A DNA stretch of 64,000 nucleotides from Streptomyces sp. S465 (GCF_026898115.1 NZ_CP114036.1:5698001-5762000); one strand, 5' to 3'. Counted from the first letter of the stretch, positions 26,252-35,746 are shown. A program made the numbers and translations. The notes: generated from the letters alone by a model not told the origin.

Positions 26252-26911
26252 ATGGCAATCACTCACACCCTTGCCGACCCCCGGGTCGAGGCGGCTCTCA
26301 GCCGCATGTTCGAACAGGCGGAGCAGGACGGGGCCATCGCCTCGCGACTGGGGGATCTGACACCCGGGTCGAGGACCCATCAGGAGCTCGCCGACGCCGC
26401 GGCCGAGATCTACATGCCGATTTCCGCCGAGGGCGGCAAGCTGCTCTACAACCTGGTCCGCGCCGTCCGCCCGGCCACGGTCGTCGAGTTCGGCATGTCC
26501 TTCGGCATCTCCACGCTCCACCTGGCCGCCGCCGTGCGGGACAACGGCACCGGCCGCGTCATCACCACGGAGATGAGCAAGGACAAGATCGCGTCAGCCC
26601 GCGAGACCTTCGCCGAGACCGGGCTGGACGACCTGATCACCGTGCTCGAAGGGGACGCCCGGGAGACCCTCGCCGCCGTCGAAGGCCCCCTGGACATCGT
26701 TCTGCTCGACGGCTGGAAGGACCTGTGCCTGCCCGTGCTGCGGCTGCTCGAACCGCGGCTGCGGCCCGGCAGCCTCGTCGTCGCCGACGACGTCGACCAG
26801 GGCCAGGGCCTGCTGCGGCCGTACCTCGAGTACGTACGCGACCCCTCGAACGGCTACCACAACGTGACGTTCCCCATCGAGGACGGCATGGAGATCAGCT
26901 GCCGCCTCTGA
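26252..26911 (+). CDS. Class I SAM-dependent O-methyltransferase-like protein
   Basis: This 219-residue protein has the SAM-binding strand and loop VVEFGMSFGISTLHLA near residue 75, the acidic ITTEMSKDK after strand 2, and IVLLDGWKDLCLPVLRLLEPRLRPGSLVVADDV, matching the small catechol/caffeoyl-CoA-type O-methyltransferase family (methyltransferase 3). The metal-binding Asp residues would lie in LLDGWKD and VADDVD. The acceptor is unknown. An SDR gene follows 70 bp downstream on the same strand. Confidence 0.8.
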   Translation: MAITHTLADPRVEAALSRMFEQAEQDGAIASRLGDLTPGSRTHQELADAAAEIYMPISAEGGKLLYNLVRAVRPATVVEFGMSFGISTLHLAAAVRDNGTGRVITTEMSKDKIASARETFAETGLDDLITVLEGDARETLAAVEGPLDIVLLDGWKDLCLPVLRLLEPRLRPGSLVVADDVDQGQGLLRPYLEYVRDPSNGYHNVTFPIEDGMEISCRL

Positions 26912-26981
26912 GCCACGCGACCGGGGCCACCGCCGATACCAGGACCCGGCAGACCCGGTACCTCTACGAAAGAGCAGGAAG

Positions 26982-27878
26982 ATGCACGTATTCGTCACCG
27001 GAGCGACCGGCTGGATCGGCTCCGCCGCCGTCGACCAGTTGCTCCACGCCGGACACAAGGTCACCGGCCTCGCCCGCTCGGACGCCTCCGCCACCGCGCT
27101 CGAGGCCAAGGGCGCCCAGGTGCTGCGCGGCGACCTCGACCACCTCGACAGCCTCCGCACCGGCGCCGCCGAGGCCGACGCCGTCGTCCACCTCGCCAAC
27201 AAGCACGACTGGGCCAACCCGGCCGTGACCAACAAGGCCGAGCGAGACGCCGTACAGACCATCGGCGACACCCTCGCCGGCTCCCACCGGCCGTTCGTCC
27301 TCGCCTCCGGCCTGTCCTTCCTCACCCCCGGCCGGGCGGCCACCGAGCAGGACACGTCCCCCTTCCACGGCCCCGATTCCGCCCGCGGCGGCAGCGAGAA
27401 CCTCGCGCTCGACTTCGTACCCAAGGGCGTCAACACGATCGTCGTGCGCTTCGCCCCCACCGTGCACGGCGACGGCGACCAGGGATTCATGGCCGGACTG
27501 GTGGCCACGGCCCGCGCCAAGACCCTCGCGGGCTACATCGACGCCGGGACCAACCGCTGGGCGGCGATCCACCGCGGCGACGCCGGACGCATCGTCCAGC
27601 TCGCCCTCGACAAGCAGGCCCCGGCCGGCACCATCCTGCACGCCGTCGCCGAGACCGGCATCCCCACCCACGACATCGCCGAGGCCATCGGCCGCGGACT
27701 CGACCTGCCCATCACCTCCATCCCGGCCGACCGCGCCGGCGACCACTTCGGCTGGCTGACCAGGTTCTTCGGAACCGACATGGCCGCGAGCAGCGACACC
27801 ACCCGCACCCTCCTCGGCTGGACCCCCAGCGGCCCCACCCTGGCCGAGGACCTCGACAGCGGCTACTACTACCGCTGA
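26982..27878 (+). CDS. NAD(P)-dependent epimerase/dehydratase-family SDR
   Basis: This 298-residue extended-SDR-like protein begins with the cofactor motif VTGATGWIGSAAV and has DAVVHLANKHDW in the place of the usual adenine-pocket strand. The classical YxxxK is not obvious; the segment ARGGSENLALDF occupies that position, so it may be an atypical SDR that binds cofactor for reduction of an unknown substrate, or a non-catalytic member. AGGAAG precedes the ATG. It ends before a hairpin shared with the convergent TetR gene. Confidence 0.8.
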   Translation: MHVFVTGATGWIGSAAVDQLLHAGHKVTGLARSDASATALEAKGAQVLRGDLDHLDSLRTGAAEADAVVHLANKHDWANPAVTNKAERDAVQTIGDTLAGSHRPFVLASGLSFLTPGRAATEQDTSPFHGPDSARGGSENLALDFVPKGVNTIVVRFAPTVHGDGDQGFMAGLVATARAKTLAGYIDAGTNRWAAIHRGDAGRIVQLALDKQAPAGTILHAVAETGIPTHDIAEAIGRGLDLPITSIPADRAGDHFGWLTRFFGTDMAASSDTTRTLLGWTPSGPTLAEDLDSGYYYR

Positions 27879-27889
27879 CCGCCCGAGGC

Positions 27890-27915
27890 CCTGGCCCACA
27901 CCCCCATGGGCCAGG
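27890..27915. terminator. Hairpin between convergent SDR and TetR genes
   Basis: CCTGGCCCA at 27890-27898 pairs exactly with TGGGCCAGG at 27907-27915 across an 8-base loop. The position between converging genes fits a bidirectional terminator. Confidence 0.6.
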
Positions 27916-28002
27916 CGCCGCCCCTGCGGCCACCGCGACCACGACCTTCCTGGCGGAGGACCGTGACCACGGTGGCCGTTGTCCTGGGCCCAGCCGTCAG
28001 GA

Positions 28003-28683
28003 CTAGTGGTGCCGGGTCATGGTCTGGTCGAACTCGTCCTGGTCCAGCGCACGATGGGGCAGGGGAGTCGGGGCGGTCCGGTCGGCGCGCAGGCCGTCCA
28101 GGATGAGGCCGAAGTAGCGCTGCCACAGCTCCGGCGCGACCTCCCGGCTGTGCTCGGTGATGACTCCGAGCATGAGCTGGAGGAGGGGGAAGTCCGTCGC
28201 TTCGATGTCGTCGCGGAGCCGGCCGTCCTCCTGGGCGCGGGAGAGCAGGGCGCTGGCCGCGGGTGTGAGGCGTTCCCGTAGGGCCGCCATGCGGGCCCTG
28301 CCGTGCGTACCGTGCAGGATGACTTCCCGGAGCCCGCGGTTGGCGGCGAAGTGCCGGGCACTTTCCTGGAAGAACTGGGTGAATCCGTCCCAGGGGTCCG
28401 CGTGGGTGAGGGCTTGCTCGGCGTGCGCGATCAGGCGCTGTGCCTGGTCCTCGAAGACCGCTTCGACGAGTGCCTCGCGGTTGGCGAAGCGGCGGTAGGC
28501 GGTGCCGACGCCGACGCCCGCGTGGTGGGCGATGTCGTCGAGGGTGACCTCCAGCCCTCTGTGGGCGAAGAGCTCCTGGGCGGCGGCGATGAGGCGTTGC
28601 CGGTTGCGTTCCGCGTCGGCCCGCAGGGGGCGGGTCCCGGGGGTGCTTTCGACGGGAGGGGTGGGGGCGGTCCGACGGCTCAT
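28003..28683 (-). CDS. TetR-family transcriptional regulator
   Basis: This 226-residue protein has an N-terminal helix-turn-helix: RQRLIAAAQELFAHRG, then VTLDDIAHHAGVGVGTAYRRFANREALVEAVF (residues about 28-75). The C-terminal ligand domain is typical of TetR. It is divergent from the FAD monooxygenase gene, and a perfect palindrome at 28744-28766 lies in the gap. By family habit it should repress itself and the monooxygenase until a ligand binds. Confidence 0.92.
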   Translation of the reverse strand: MSRRTAPTPPVESTPGTRPLRADAERNRQRLIAAAQELFAHRGLEVTLDDIAHHAGVGVGTAYRRFANREALVEAVFEDQAQRLIAHAEQALTHADPWDGFTQFFQESARHFAANRGLREVILHGTHGRARMAALRERLTPAASALLSRAQEDGRLRDDIEATDFPLLQLMLGVITEHSREVAPELWQRYFGLILDGLRADRTAPTPLPHRALDQDEFDQTMTRHH

Positions 28684-28743
28684 GGCTCCACTGTACCCGC
28701 TAACTGGAGGTCGCTTCTCCGGATAGTGCTACGGTGAGGATGC

Positions 28744-28766
28744 AAGTGGAGATGAAATCTCCACTT
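28744..28766. promoter_or_regulatory. Perfect operator palindrome for the TetR/monooxygenase pair
   Basis: AAGTGGAGAT at 28744-28753 is the exact reverse complement of ATCTCCACTT at 28757-28766, with a GAA spacer. It lies 61 bp before one start codon and 42 bp before the other. A second, weaker GGAG/CTCC dyad occurs at about 28703-28725. Confidence 0.75.
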
Positions 28767-28807
28767 GGTCTTCGCCTCGGTGCACGCACGCAGAGAGTGA
28801 GAACGAC

Positions 28808-30025
28808 ATGGACACCCGAAGCCCCCGCGCCCTGATCGTGGGCACAGGTATCGCCGGTCTGGCCACGGCCATGCGCCTGCGCGAGGCCGGCTGGGAGCCA
28901 CTGCTGGTCGAGCGCGCCGCCCGGCGCCGCCCCGCCGGATACTTCGTCGGGCTGTTCGAGACCGGCCGTGCCACCGCGGAGCGCATGGGCGTGCTCGACA
29001 CCATCGGCAACCGGTTCGACCCCACCAGCGTGACCTACGACATCGACCGGACCGGCCGCCGCCGCCCCCGCCAGGGATTCGGCGACCTGCCCGGCCGGCC
29101 CCGCCTGCTCCTGCGCGGCGACATCGAAGCCGCCCTGTACGACGCGGTCGCGTCCCGGACCGAGATCCGCTACGGCACGACGCCCACCGCCGTCCACGAG
29201 CATCCCGACGGCGTGGACGTCACGCTGCGCACCACCACCGGGGAAGACACCGCCGACACCGTGGAGCGCTTCGACCTCGTGGTGGGTGCCGACGGGCTGC
29301 GCTCCACCGTCCGCCGCCTGGTCTTCGGGCCCGACTCCGGGTACCTGCGGCCGCTCCACCACATCATCGGCGCCACGATCCTCAAGGATCCCGTGCCCGG
29401 CTTCCGGCCCCAGGACGGCCTCGTCCTGGCCGAGCCGGGCCGCTCCGTCTGGGTTTTCCCCTTCGCCGACCACCGGCCCGGGGTGCTGTTCAACTACCGC
29501 ACCGACGACGAGGACGCCCAGTTCCGGCGCTCACCCGTCGAGTCGCTGCGCCGCGCCTTCGGCCCCGAACCGACAGGGCCGTTGCTGGAGAACCTCCTCC
29601 AGCAGTTCGAGCAGGCCGACGACCGCCTCTTCGACTCCACCCACCAGGTGGTGATGCCCACCTGGCACACCGACCGTGTGGTCCTGGTCGGTGACTCCGC
29701 CTGGTGCCTCACCCTCTACTCCGGTATGGGCGCCTCCACCGGCCTGGCCGGCGCGGACCTGCTCGGCACCAGCCTGCTGCGCAACCCGGACAACCTGCCC
29801 CGGGCGCTGCGCGAGTGGGAGCAGCGGCTGCGGCCCTTCATATCCACCCAGCAGGCGGACGGCCGCACGGAGGGCCTGACCATGTTCGTCCCCCAGAACC
29901 GCCGGGACCTCGCGATGCGCCGCCTCACCCGGACACTGACCGGCAACCCGGTCGGCAGGCGTGCGATGAGGAACCTGGTCGCCGGCACGTTCAAGGCCAA
30001 GTCCGTCGACATCGCGGCGCCCTGA
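28808..30025 (+). CDS. FAD-dependent monooxygenase (PHBH/TetX-like)
   Basis: This 405-residue group A flavin monooxygenase has the dinucleotide motif ALIVGTGIAGLATAMRL at the start, LVVGADGLRSTVRRLVF (DG motif) near residue 160, and VVLVGDSAWCLTLYSGMGASTG (GD motif) near 295. Such enzymes hydroxylate aromatic or polyketide substrates, or inactivate drugs such as tetracyclines and rifamycins. Control by a divergent TetR regulator with a ligand domain fits an inducible detoxification or resistance function. The substrate is unknown. Confidence 0.88.
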   Translation: MDTRSPRALIVGTGIAGLATAMRLREAGWEPLLVERAARRRPAGYFVGLFETGRATAERMGVLDTIGNRFDPTSVTYDIDRTGRRRPRQGFGDLPGRPRLLLRGDIEAALYDAVASRTEIRYGTTPTAVHEHPDGVDVTLRTTTGEDTADTVERFDLVVGADGLRSTVRRLVFGPDSGYLRPLHHIIGATILKDPVPGFRPQDGLVLAEPGRSVWVFPFADHRPGVLFNYRTDDEDAQFRRSPVESLRRAFGPEPTGPLLENLLQQFEQADDRLFDSTHQVVMPTWHTDRVVLVGDSAWCLTLYSGMGASTGLAGADLLGTSLLRNPDNLPRALREWEQRLRPFISTQQADGRTEGLTMFVPQNRRDLAMRRLTRTLTGNPVGRRAMRNLVAGTFKAKSVDIAAP

Positions 30026-30076
30026 CCACGTCGGCGTCCGGGGCGAGTGACCTCACGACGTGGGTTGATGACCGCG

Positions 30077-30835
30077 CTACACGCGGCCGGTGTGGGCCGT
30101 TGACCAGCGCATCCCAGCTGTCAGGTGCTCAAGATAGGCCGGGTGGCCGACCGTCACCACGATGTCCACGGAGGGGCGTTCGTCGAATGCGCGGGTTTCC
30201 AGCAGCCGCCACACCCTCCAGTGCTCCAGGTCGGCCGGGTCCTCCCACGTCGCCATCTCCTCGCGCGACTCCCCGGGCTCCCAGGGCTCATCCTCGTCTT
30301 CCAAGGCCGCGACCTCGCTCCACAGCGGTACGTTGCGGACGGTGCCGCAACGGTAGGTGGTCACCACATCAGCGGCCCGTTGAGAGAACGCTTCGCCGTT
30401 GTTCCTCGTCCACAAGAGGTGGGATATCCCGTCGTGTCCTGAGCCTCCGCCCAGCTCGTACACGTCTTTCGCCAGGGTTCGGGGTTCGAGCACGGTCCTG
30501 CCGTCGTCCCCCAGCAGATATCCGTCCGCATCGACCCGGAGCCTCTTGCCGAAGAGGAAGCCGTACAGCTCCGAGAACTCCTCCTTCAGCCGCATGCCTG
30601 CGACGATCTCCTTGCCCCGCTCCTCGGAGAAGGGGTACCGGTCTCCACGGGGCACTCCATCGTCGTCGTTGTGCAGGTGCCCGTTCGTCAGCAGGAACCA
30701 CGCGTCCACGAGCAGGGCCATGGGGAACGTGGGCTCGCTCGGGACCTGCCAGGCATCCGGGTTGATGAGATGCACCCGCCCGCGGAAGGTCGAGTCCTCG
30801 ACAGCGTCGATGGAGACGGTGAAAAGATCAGTCAT
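30077..30835 (-). CDS. Hypothetical protein
   Basis: This 252-residue cytosolic-looking protein starts at the ATG at 30835. No motif or family is recognised. It is rich in Asp, Glu and Trp, for example WEPGESREEMATWEDPADLEHWRVWRLL. No signal peptide or membrane span is seen. It stands alone between the flavin monooxygenase and histidine kinase genes. Codon bias supports it as real. Confidence 0.7.
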   Translation of the reverse strand: MTDLFTVSIDAVEDSTFRGRVHLINPDAWQVPSEPTFPMALLVDAWFLLTNGHLHNDDDGVPRGDRYPFSEERGKEIVAGMRLKEEFSELYGFLFGKRLRVDADGYLLGDDGRTVLEPRTLAKDVYELGGGSGHDGISHLLWTRNNGEAFSQRAADVVTTYRCGTVRNVPLWSEVAALEDEDEPWEPGESREEMATWEDPADLEHWRVWRLLETRAFDERPSVDIVVTVGHPAYLEHLTAGMRWSTAHTGRV

Positions 30836-31042
30836 GGCGAGATGCTCATTCAGTCGGCAGGCGGGGTGGGCACCGATGTCCACCCCAGTGCCCGGACAGT
30901 AACCGCCTCCACTGACAACGGTCCCCGCCGTCCTCCACAGCGGTTCCTGAGACCGGGCCCAGCACGGCACACCGGTCGGTGACGGCGCGAGTCGCTCTTT
31001 GGAGCGATGAGGAGCGGTGCGTGAGCGCATAGTGTCGGACGG

Positions 31043-32242
31043 ATGAACGTGGTTGACGGCAAGTGGCCCAGGTGGGGCGCTGACGCCGGTCTGGTCGCCC
31101 TGGCGGTTCTGCCGCCGCTGCTGTCGCAGCCGTACGTCGACACCTCGGGGCCGGCGTGGTCGTCGCTCATCGGGTACGAGGCGGTGGCGGCGGTGGTTCT
31201 GGTGCTGCGGCGGCGGGTGCCGGTGACGGCCTTCGTCACCGGCTTCGGCGCGCTCTTGGCGGCGCTGGTGGGGAGCGCGGGCGAGGGGGCCAAGCTGACC
31301 CCGCTGGTCTTCGTGCCACTCGCCGTGCTGCTCTACAACCTGGGCAGCCGCGGTACGAGCTGGATACGTACCGTGTCGGCGCTGCTCGGCGGTGTCGTGA
31401 TGGCGCTGCTCGGCCTGTGGGTGAACCGGATGACAGCCGGTGCCAGTGAGTTCCGGGGCGGCCTGGACGTTCTCGCCGTCCTGGCTCCGATGCCGCTGGC
31501 CTGGGCGATGGGTTTCGGCTCACGCACCCGGCGTGCGCTGCTCGCCGCGGCCGAGCAGCGGGCGGCCGAGGCGAGGCGCGCACAGCTCCTGGAGGCGGCG
31601 CAGGCCACCCAGCGGGAGCGGGCGCGGATCGCCCGTGAGATGCACGACGTGGTCGCGCATTCGCTCACCCTGCTCGTCGTGCACGCCGAGACCCTGCGGG
31701 CCCGCGGCGACGAACTGCCCGACTGGGCCCGTGCCCAGGTCGACGGGCTGGCGGCGGCGGGCCGGCAGAGCAGTGGTGAGCTGCGTGATCTGCTGCGTAT
31801 GCTGCGCGACCCCGCGGACGCGGCCCCCCTGCAACCGGTGCCCGGACTCGGTGAGCTGGACGCGCTGCTGGACAGCCACCGCGCCGCGGGAGGAACGATC
31901 GAGGTGCGGATGGGGACGACGGAGACCGCCCTGGAGTCCTTGCCCACTCCGGTGCGGACGGCCGGGTACCGCATTGTGCAGGAAGCACTGGCCAACGCCC
32001 GCCGGCACGCACCCGGGGCGCCGGTCCGGCTCACCGTCGACGGCACGGCCGGCCGACTGCGGTGCGAGGTGTGGAACAGCCGCGGGGTGCGGCGCGGCAC
32101 GGCCGGCGCGGGGATCGGGCTCGGCCTGGTCAGCATGCGCGAACGGGTGGACGCGCTGGGCGGAGAACTCACCGCCGGACCGACCGGCGACGGCGGCTTC
32201 CGCCTCGTGGCCACGATGCCGTGGGAGAACGCCGATGCCTGA
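31043..32242 (+). CDS. NarL/DesK-type sensor histidine kinase
   Basis: This 399-residue membrane kinase has four or five transmembrane segments in residues 10-165, a HisKA_3 dimerisation region with the phospho-acceptor His in ARIAREMHDVVAHSLTLLV (about residue 203), and a HATPase_c domain with IVQEALANARRHAP (N box) and AGIGLGLVSMRERVDALGG (G box) at the C-terminus. No extracellular sensor domain of any size is seen. It overlaps the response regulator gene by 8 bp. The downstream lipoprotein serine hydrolase could be a target. Confidence 0.92.
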   Translation: MNVVDGKWPRWGADAGLVALAVLPPLLSQPYVDTSGPAWSSLIGYEAVAAVVLVLRRRVPVTAFVTGFGALLAALVGSAGEGAKLTPLVFVPLAVLLYNLGSRGTSWIRTVSALLGGVVMALLGLWVNRMTAGASEFRGGLDVLAVLAPMPLAWAMGFGSRTRRALLAAAEQRAAEARRAQLLEAAQATQRERARIAREMHDVVAHSLTLLVVHAETLRARGDELPDWARAQVDGLAAAGRQSSGELRDLLRMLRDPADAAPLQPVPGLGELDALLDSHRAAGGTIEVRMGTTETALESLPTPVRTAGYRIVQEALANARRHAPGAPVRLTVDGTAGRLRCEVWNSRGVRRGTAGAGIGLGLVSMRERVDALGGELTAGPTGDGGFRLVATMPWENADA

Positions 32243-32900
32243 GCAGATCGGCGTGCTCGTGGTGGACGACGAGCCGATCATCCGCGCCGGCCTGAGCGCG
32301 ATCCTGGACAGTCAGGCCGATCTCACCGTGGCGGGCACCGCGGAGGACGGCGAGGGGGCCGTCGAGGCGTGCGCGCGGCTGAGGCCGGACGTGCTGCTGA
32401 TGGACATCCGCATGCCGCGCCGGAACGGGCTGTGGGCGCTGGCCGAGCTGGGCCGCCGGGGGCTCCTCGGACCGGGACGGAGCCAGGTGCTCATGCTGAC
32501 GACGTTCGACCTGGACGAGTACGTCGACGACGCGCTGGCCGCCGGGGCGTCCGGATTCCTGCTGAAGAACAGTTCGTACGAGGAGCTGACCGGGGCGGTG
32601 CGGGCGGCGGCGGCCGGGCACAGCGCGCTGAGCCCGGCGGTGACCCGCCGGATCATCGAGGGGCATCTCAGTGGCCGGCAGCGGCCCAGCGACCACGAGC
32701 TGGCCCGGCTGAGGGAGCTCACCGAGCGGGAGCGCGACGTGCTGCGGCTGGTCGGGGACGGGCTGAGCAACGCCGAGATCGCCGACCGGCTCGTGGTGAG
32801 CCTGCACACGGTGAAGACGCACGTCAGCCGCATGCTCGCGAAGACCGGCTGCCAGAGCCGGGCACAGGCGGCGGTGCTGGCCAGGAACACGCTGTCCTGA
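32235..32900 (+). CDS. NarL/FixJ-family response regulator
   Basis: This 221-residue regulator has a receiver domain (VLVVDDEPIIRAGL, phospho-acceptor Asp in DVLLMDIRMPRRNG, conserved Thr in LMLTTFD, Lys in FLLKNSSYEEL) and a LuxR-type HTH at about 155-215 (LTERERDVLRLVGDGLSNAEIAD). The start overlaps the kinase stop by 8 bp, so the pair is made in fixed ratio. It is the cognate partner of the upstream kinase. Confidence 0.95.
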   Translation: MPEQIGVLVVDDEPIIRAGLSAILDSQADLTVAGTAEDGEGAVEACARLRPDVLLMDIRMPRRNGLWALAELGRRGLLGPGRSQVLMLTTFDLDEYVDDALAAGASGFLLKNSSYEELTGAVRAAAAGHSALSPAVTRRIIEGHLSGRQRPSDHELARLRELTERERDVLRLVGDGLSNAEIADRLVVSLHTVKTHVSRMLAKTGCQSRAQAAVLARNTLS

Positions 32901-32960
32901 AACCGTGCGCGGTGGACGGGGCGGCGCGCTGCCGCGCCCGGCCGTGTCACGCGTTGTCAT

Positions 32961-32990
32961 CCTCGTCATTCCTCGTCATTCCTCGTCATT
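32961..32990. repeat. Three perfect 10-bp tandem repeats
   Basis: CCTCGTCATT is repeated exactly three times at 32961-32990 and then breaks down into CCTTCG. It lies in the gap between the response regulator and serine hydrolase genes. It may be a slippage tract or a multi-site operator. Confidence 0.8.
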
Positions 32991-33160
32991 CCTTCGAATG
33001 ACCGGGCGTTCGTGGGAAGCCCGCCATCGAGCGATGTGCCGGGCGGCTGCCGCTGGCTGAATGGTTGCCGTGCGCAGGGCCCGCGGCCAGGCCGCTCAGC
33101 GGGATGAACACCCGGTCCCTCGACGCACGAAGCAACCATCATGCGCCGAAGGGAACTGCC

Positions 33161-34450
33161 ATGTCCGCACACACGTCGTCTCGCCACCGGATCCTGCGCG
33201 CGGGGCTGGCAGTGGCGTTGGCGACCGGTATGAGCGCGGCGCTCATGGGCTGCTCGGACTCGGAGGCGAGCGCGGCGAAGACGTCGTCCGAGCAGGGCGC
33301 GGCGGGCGCTTCGGCCGACGAGCGGCTGGCCGACATCGCGCGGAAGGCGGCGGACGAGGGTTCCCTGGGGGTGATCGTCCGGGTCGACCGCGGCAAGGGG
33401 GCGCCCGTGGAGATCGCGCGGCAGGCCGGCTGGACGAAAGACGATCACCGCATCGCCGCCGACGACCAGTTCAGGGTCGGGTCCAACACCAAGACGGTCA
33501 CCGCGACCCTCGTCCTGCAACAGGTCGCCGAGGGCAGGATCGGCCTCGCCGACCCGGTGGAGAAGTGGCTGCCCGGACTGGTCGAGGGCGGCGCGGACAT
33601 CACCGTCCGGATGCTGCTCAACCACACCAGCGGGCTGGGCGACTTCCTGTTGACACCGCAGTTCCTGCCCTCCCTCACCGGCCAGGAGCGGCGCACCTGG
33701 CGGCCGGAGGACCTCCTGGCCATCACCCCCGAGCAGGATCCGCCGGCCGAGCCCGGTGAGAAGTACTCCTACAGCAACGCCAACTACGTCGCCCTCGGGC
33801 TGATCCTGGAGAAGGCCACCGGGAGCAGCATGGCCGAGCTGATCGAGCAGAAGATCACCAAGCCGTTGGGGATGAAGGACTCGTTCCTGGCCACGAACGC
33901 CGACTGGTCCGCCGGGAAGCAGCACGTGACCGGCTACGAACCGGACGCCGAGCGCCTGAAGGACATCCTCTCCCCGACCGTGGAGCTGCCCGAAGGCGTC
34001 GGCTTCGAGGGCCCCGAACGTCCCGACAGCAACATCGACACCACCGCCATCGACCCGAGCTGGTCCTGGGCGGCGGGAGCCATGGTCTCCACCGCACAGG
34101 ACTGGCAGCGCTTCCTGACCGCGCTGATGTCCGGCGAGCTGCTGCCCAAGGCCCAGATGAAGCAGATGCGCACCACCGTCGCCGCCCCCGAGGAAGGCGG
34201 CGGTTACGGCCTCGGCCTGATGAAGGTGAACACGCCCTGCGGCACCGTCTGGGGCCACACCGGCGGCCTGCCCGGCTACTCCAGCGAGATCTACACCGAC
34301 GCCGGCGGACACCGCAGCGTCGCGGTCCTGACGAGCACGAACTTCGGCATCAAGGAAAAGGCGGCCGCGACCGCGAACAAGGCCCTCGTCGAAGCGGCGA
34401 CCTGCCGCATGCTGGGCAAGCCACTGCCCTCGGAGACCCCCGGCGAGTGA
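33161..34450 (+). CDS. Lipoprotein serine hydrolase (class C beta-lactamase / D-Ala-D-Ala carboxypeptidase family)
   Basis: This 429-residue protein starts at the ATG at 33161 after GAAGGGAA. The N-terminus is a lipoprotein signal with the lipobox ALMGC near residue 30. The penicillin-binding fold motifs are SNTK (SxxK nucleophile, in VGSNTKTVT), YSN in KYSYSNANY and HTGG in VWGHTGGLPG. It would be anchored outside the membrane and act on peptidoglycan stem peptides, D-amino peptides or esters. The upstream two-component pair on the same strand may regulate it. Confidence 0.9.
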   Translation: MSAHTSSRHRILRAGLAVALATGMSAALMGCSDSEASAAKTSSEQGAAGASADERLADIARKAADEGSLGVIVRVDRGKGAPVEIARQAGWTKDDHRIAADDQFRVGSNTKTVTATLVLQQVAEGRIGLADPVEKWLPGLVEGGADITVRMLLNHTSGLGDFLLTPQFLPSLTGQERRTWRPEDLLAITPEQDPPAEPGEKYSYSNANYVALGLILEKATGSSMAELIEQKITKPLGMKDSFLATNADWSAGKQHVTGYEPDAERLKDILSPTVELPEGVGFEGPERPDSNIDTTAIDPSWSWAAGAMVSTAQDWQRFLTALMSGELLPKAQMKQMRTTVAAPEEGGGYGLGLMKVNTPCGTVWGHTGGLPGYSSEIYTDAGGHRSVAVLTSTNFGIKEKAAATANKALVEAATCRMLGKPLPSETPGE

Positions 34451-34704
34451 CCGTCGCGGCGGCCGCGCTCGTCGAGTACCAGCGCGACATATGGGTGCGC
34501 CACCAGGAAGCTCTGGCGGTGCGACGACCCCGCTCTCCCGATCGACACCGGCTTCGGCGCGACCCTGGTCGACGGCCGCGACTCCCAACTGACGCGCTAG
34601 TCAGTGCGCAGCGCAATATCTCGTCCGGGTTATTCCGGGTGATATAGGCATCGCGCGCCTCGCATGCATTGCGTTTATCTCAACGTATCCGTACGGTGTC
34701 GGCC

Positions 34705-35685
34705 ATGCGGCAACAGTTCGACGTGGCGGAACGCGTACGTCAGGTGATCGGTGAAGCCGGTTGCACCCAGCGCGAATTCGCCCGGCGGGTCGTGATGGAC
34801 CCGTCCAAGCTCTCGCGTTCGCTCAGCGGGAGCCGGCGCTTCACCGTGGCCGAGCTGGCGCGGATCGCGGACGCCGGGAACGTGGACGCCGGGTGGCTGC
34901 TGGGCACCACGGCCGTCGGCGGGGCGGCGGCCGGGGCCGGCGCGCCCCGGCCGCCCGCCGCGCCCCCCGAGGGCGGGCGGCCGTTGCAGATCGTGCGGGA
35001 GACGGTGCGGCTCATCGCCGAGCGCGGCTTCCACGCCGTACGCGTCGCCGACATCGCCGCGGCCTGCGACACCAGCACCGCCACCATCCACTACCACTTC
35101 CCGGGCCGCGCCGAACTGCTCGAAGCCGCCGTGCGCTGGTGCATGGACGAGGACACCGCGCGCCGCGCCGCCCGGATCGCCGAGGCCGACGACGCCCGGG
35201 AGGAGCTGCGGCAGCTGATCGCGCTCCAGGTGCCGCACACCGAGCGGCAGCGGCGGCAGTGGCTGGTGTGGCTGGACCTGTGGGCCGAGGCCGCACGGTC
35301 CACGGCCATCGGGCGGCTGCACGCCGACTTCTACCGGCAGTGGCGGCAGACCGTCGCCGACGTGATCCGGCGGGGGATCGAGCAGGGGGTCTTCCGCGCC
35401 GTCGACCCGGAGTACAGCGCGCTGCGCCTGACCGCGCTGATCGACGGGCTCGCCACTCAGGTGCTGGCCACCGCGCCCGGTGCGGGCGGGACCAGCGCCG
35501 AGGACATGGACATCGCCTGCAACGCGTACGTGGACACCGAGTTGTCCGAGGCGACCGAAGTGACCGCCCGGCGGCCCGGAGCCGACCGGCCCGGGTCGGC
35601 CAGTCGGCCCGGAGCCGACCAGCCCGGACCGTCCGACCAGCCCGGAGCCGAGCAGCCCGGACCGTCCGACCAGCCCGGACCGTAG
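34705..35685 (+). CDS. Hybrid XRE-TetR regulator of the carnitine operon
   Basis: This 326-residue protein joins two DNA-binding modules. Residues about 5-65 form an XRE-type HTH (GCTQREFARRVVMDPSKLSRSLSG), then an Ala/Pro linker, then a TetR HTH (VRLIAERGFHAVRVADIAAACDTSTATIHYHF) with a TetR ligand domain. The last 40 residues are a low-complexity repeat of DQPG/EQPG units. The ATG at 34705 was preferred over one 12 codons upstream because the XRE domain begins there. It lies 61 bp before the BKACE gene, suggesting a local regulator responding to carnitine or an acyl-CoA intermediate. Confidence 0.85.
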   Translation: MRQQFDVAERVRQVIGEAGCTQREFARRVVMDPSKLSRSLSGSRRFTVAELARIADAGNVDAGWLLGTTAVGGAAAGAGAPRPPAAPPEGGRPLQIVRETVRLIAERGFHAVRVADIAAACDTSTATIHYHFPGRAELLEAAVRWCMDEDTARRAARIAEADDAREELRQLIALQVPHTERQRRQWLVWLDLWAEAARSTAIGRLHADFYRQWRQTVADVIRRGIEQGVFRAVDPEYSALRLTALIDGLATQVLATAPGAGGTSAEDMDIACNAYVDTELSEATEVTARRPGADRPGSASRPGADQPGPSDQPGAEQPGPSDQPGP

Positions 35686-35746
35686 CCACGCGCTGCCGCG
35701 CGCCGCGAGGAAGTCGCCGCGCACCGCGAGAAAGGGAGAGAAGCCC

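Noticed and set aside
34447..34647. A 66-codon frame starting inside the stop of the serine hydrolase gene
   Set aside because: No ribosome site, poor codon bias and no motif; treated as intergenic.
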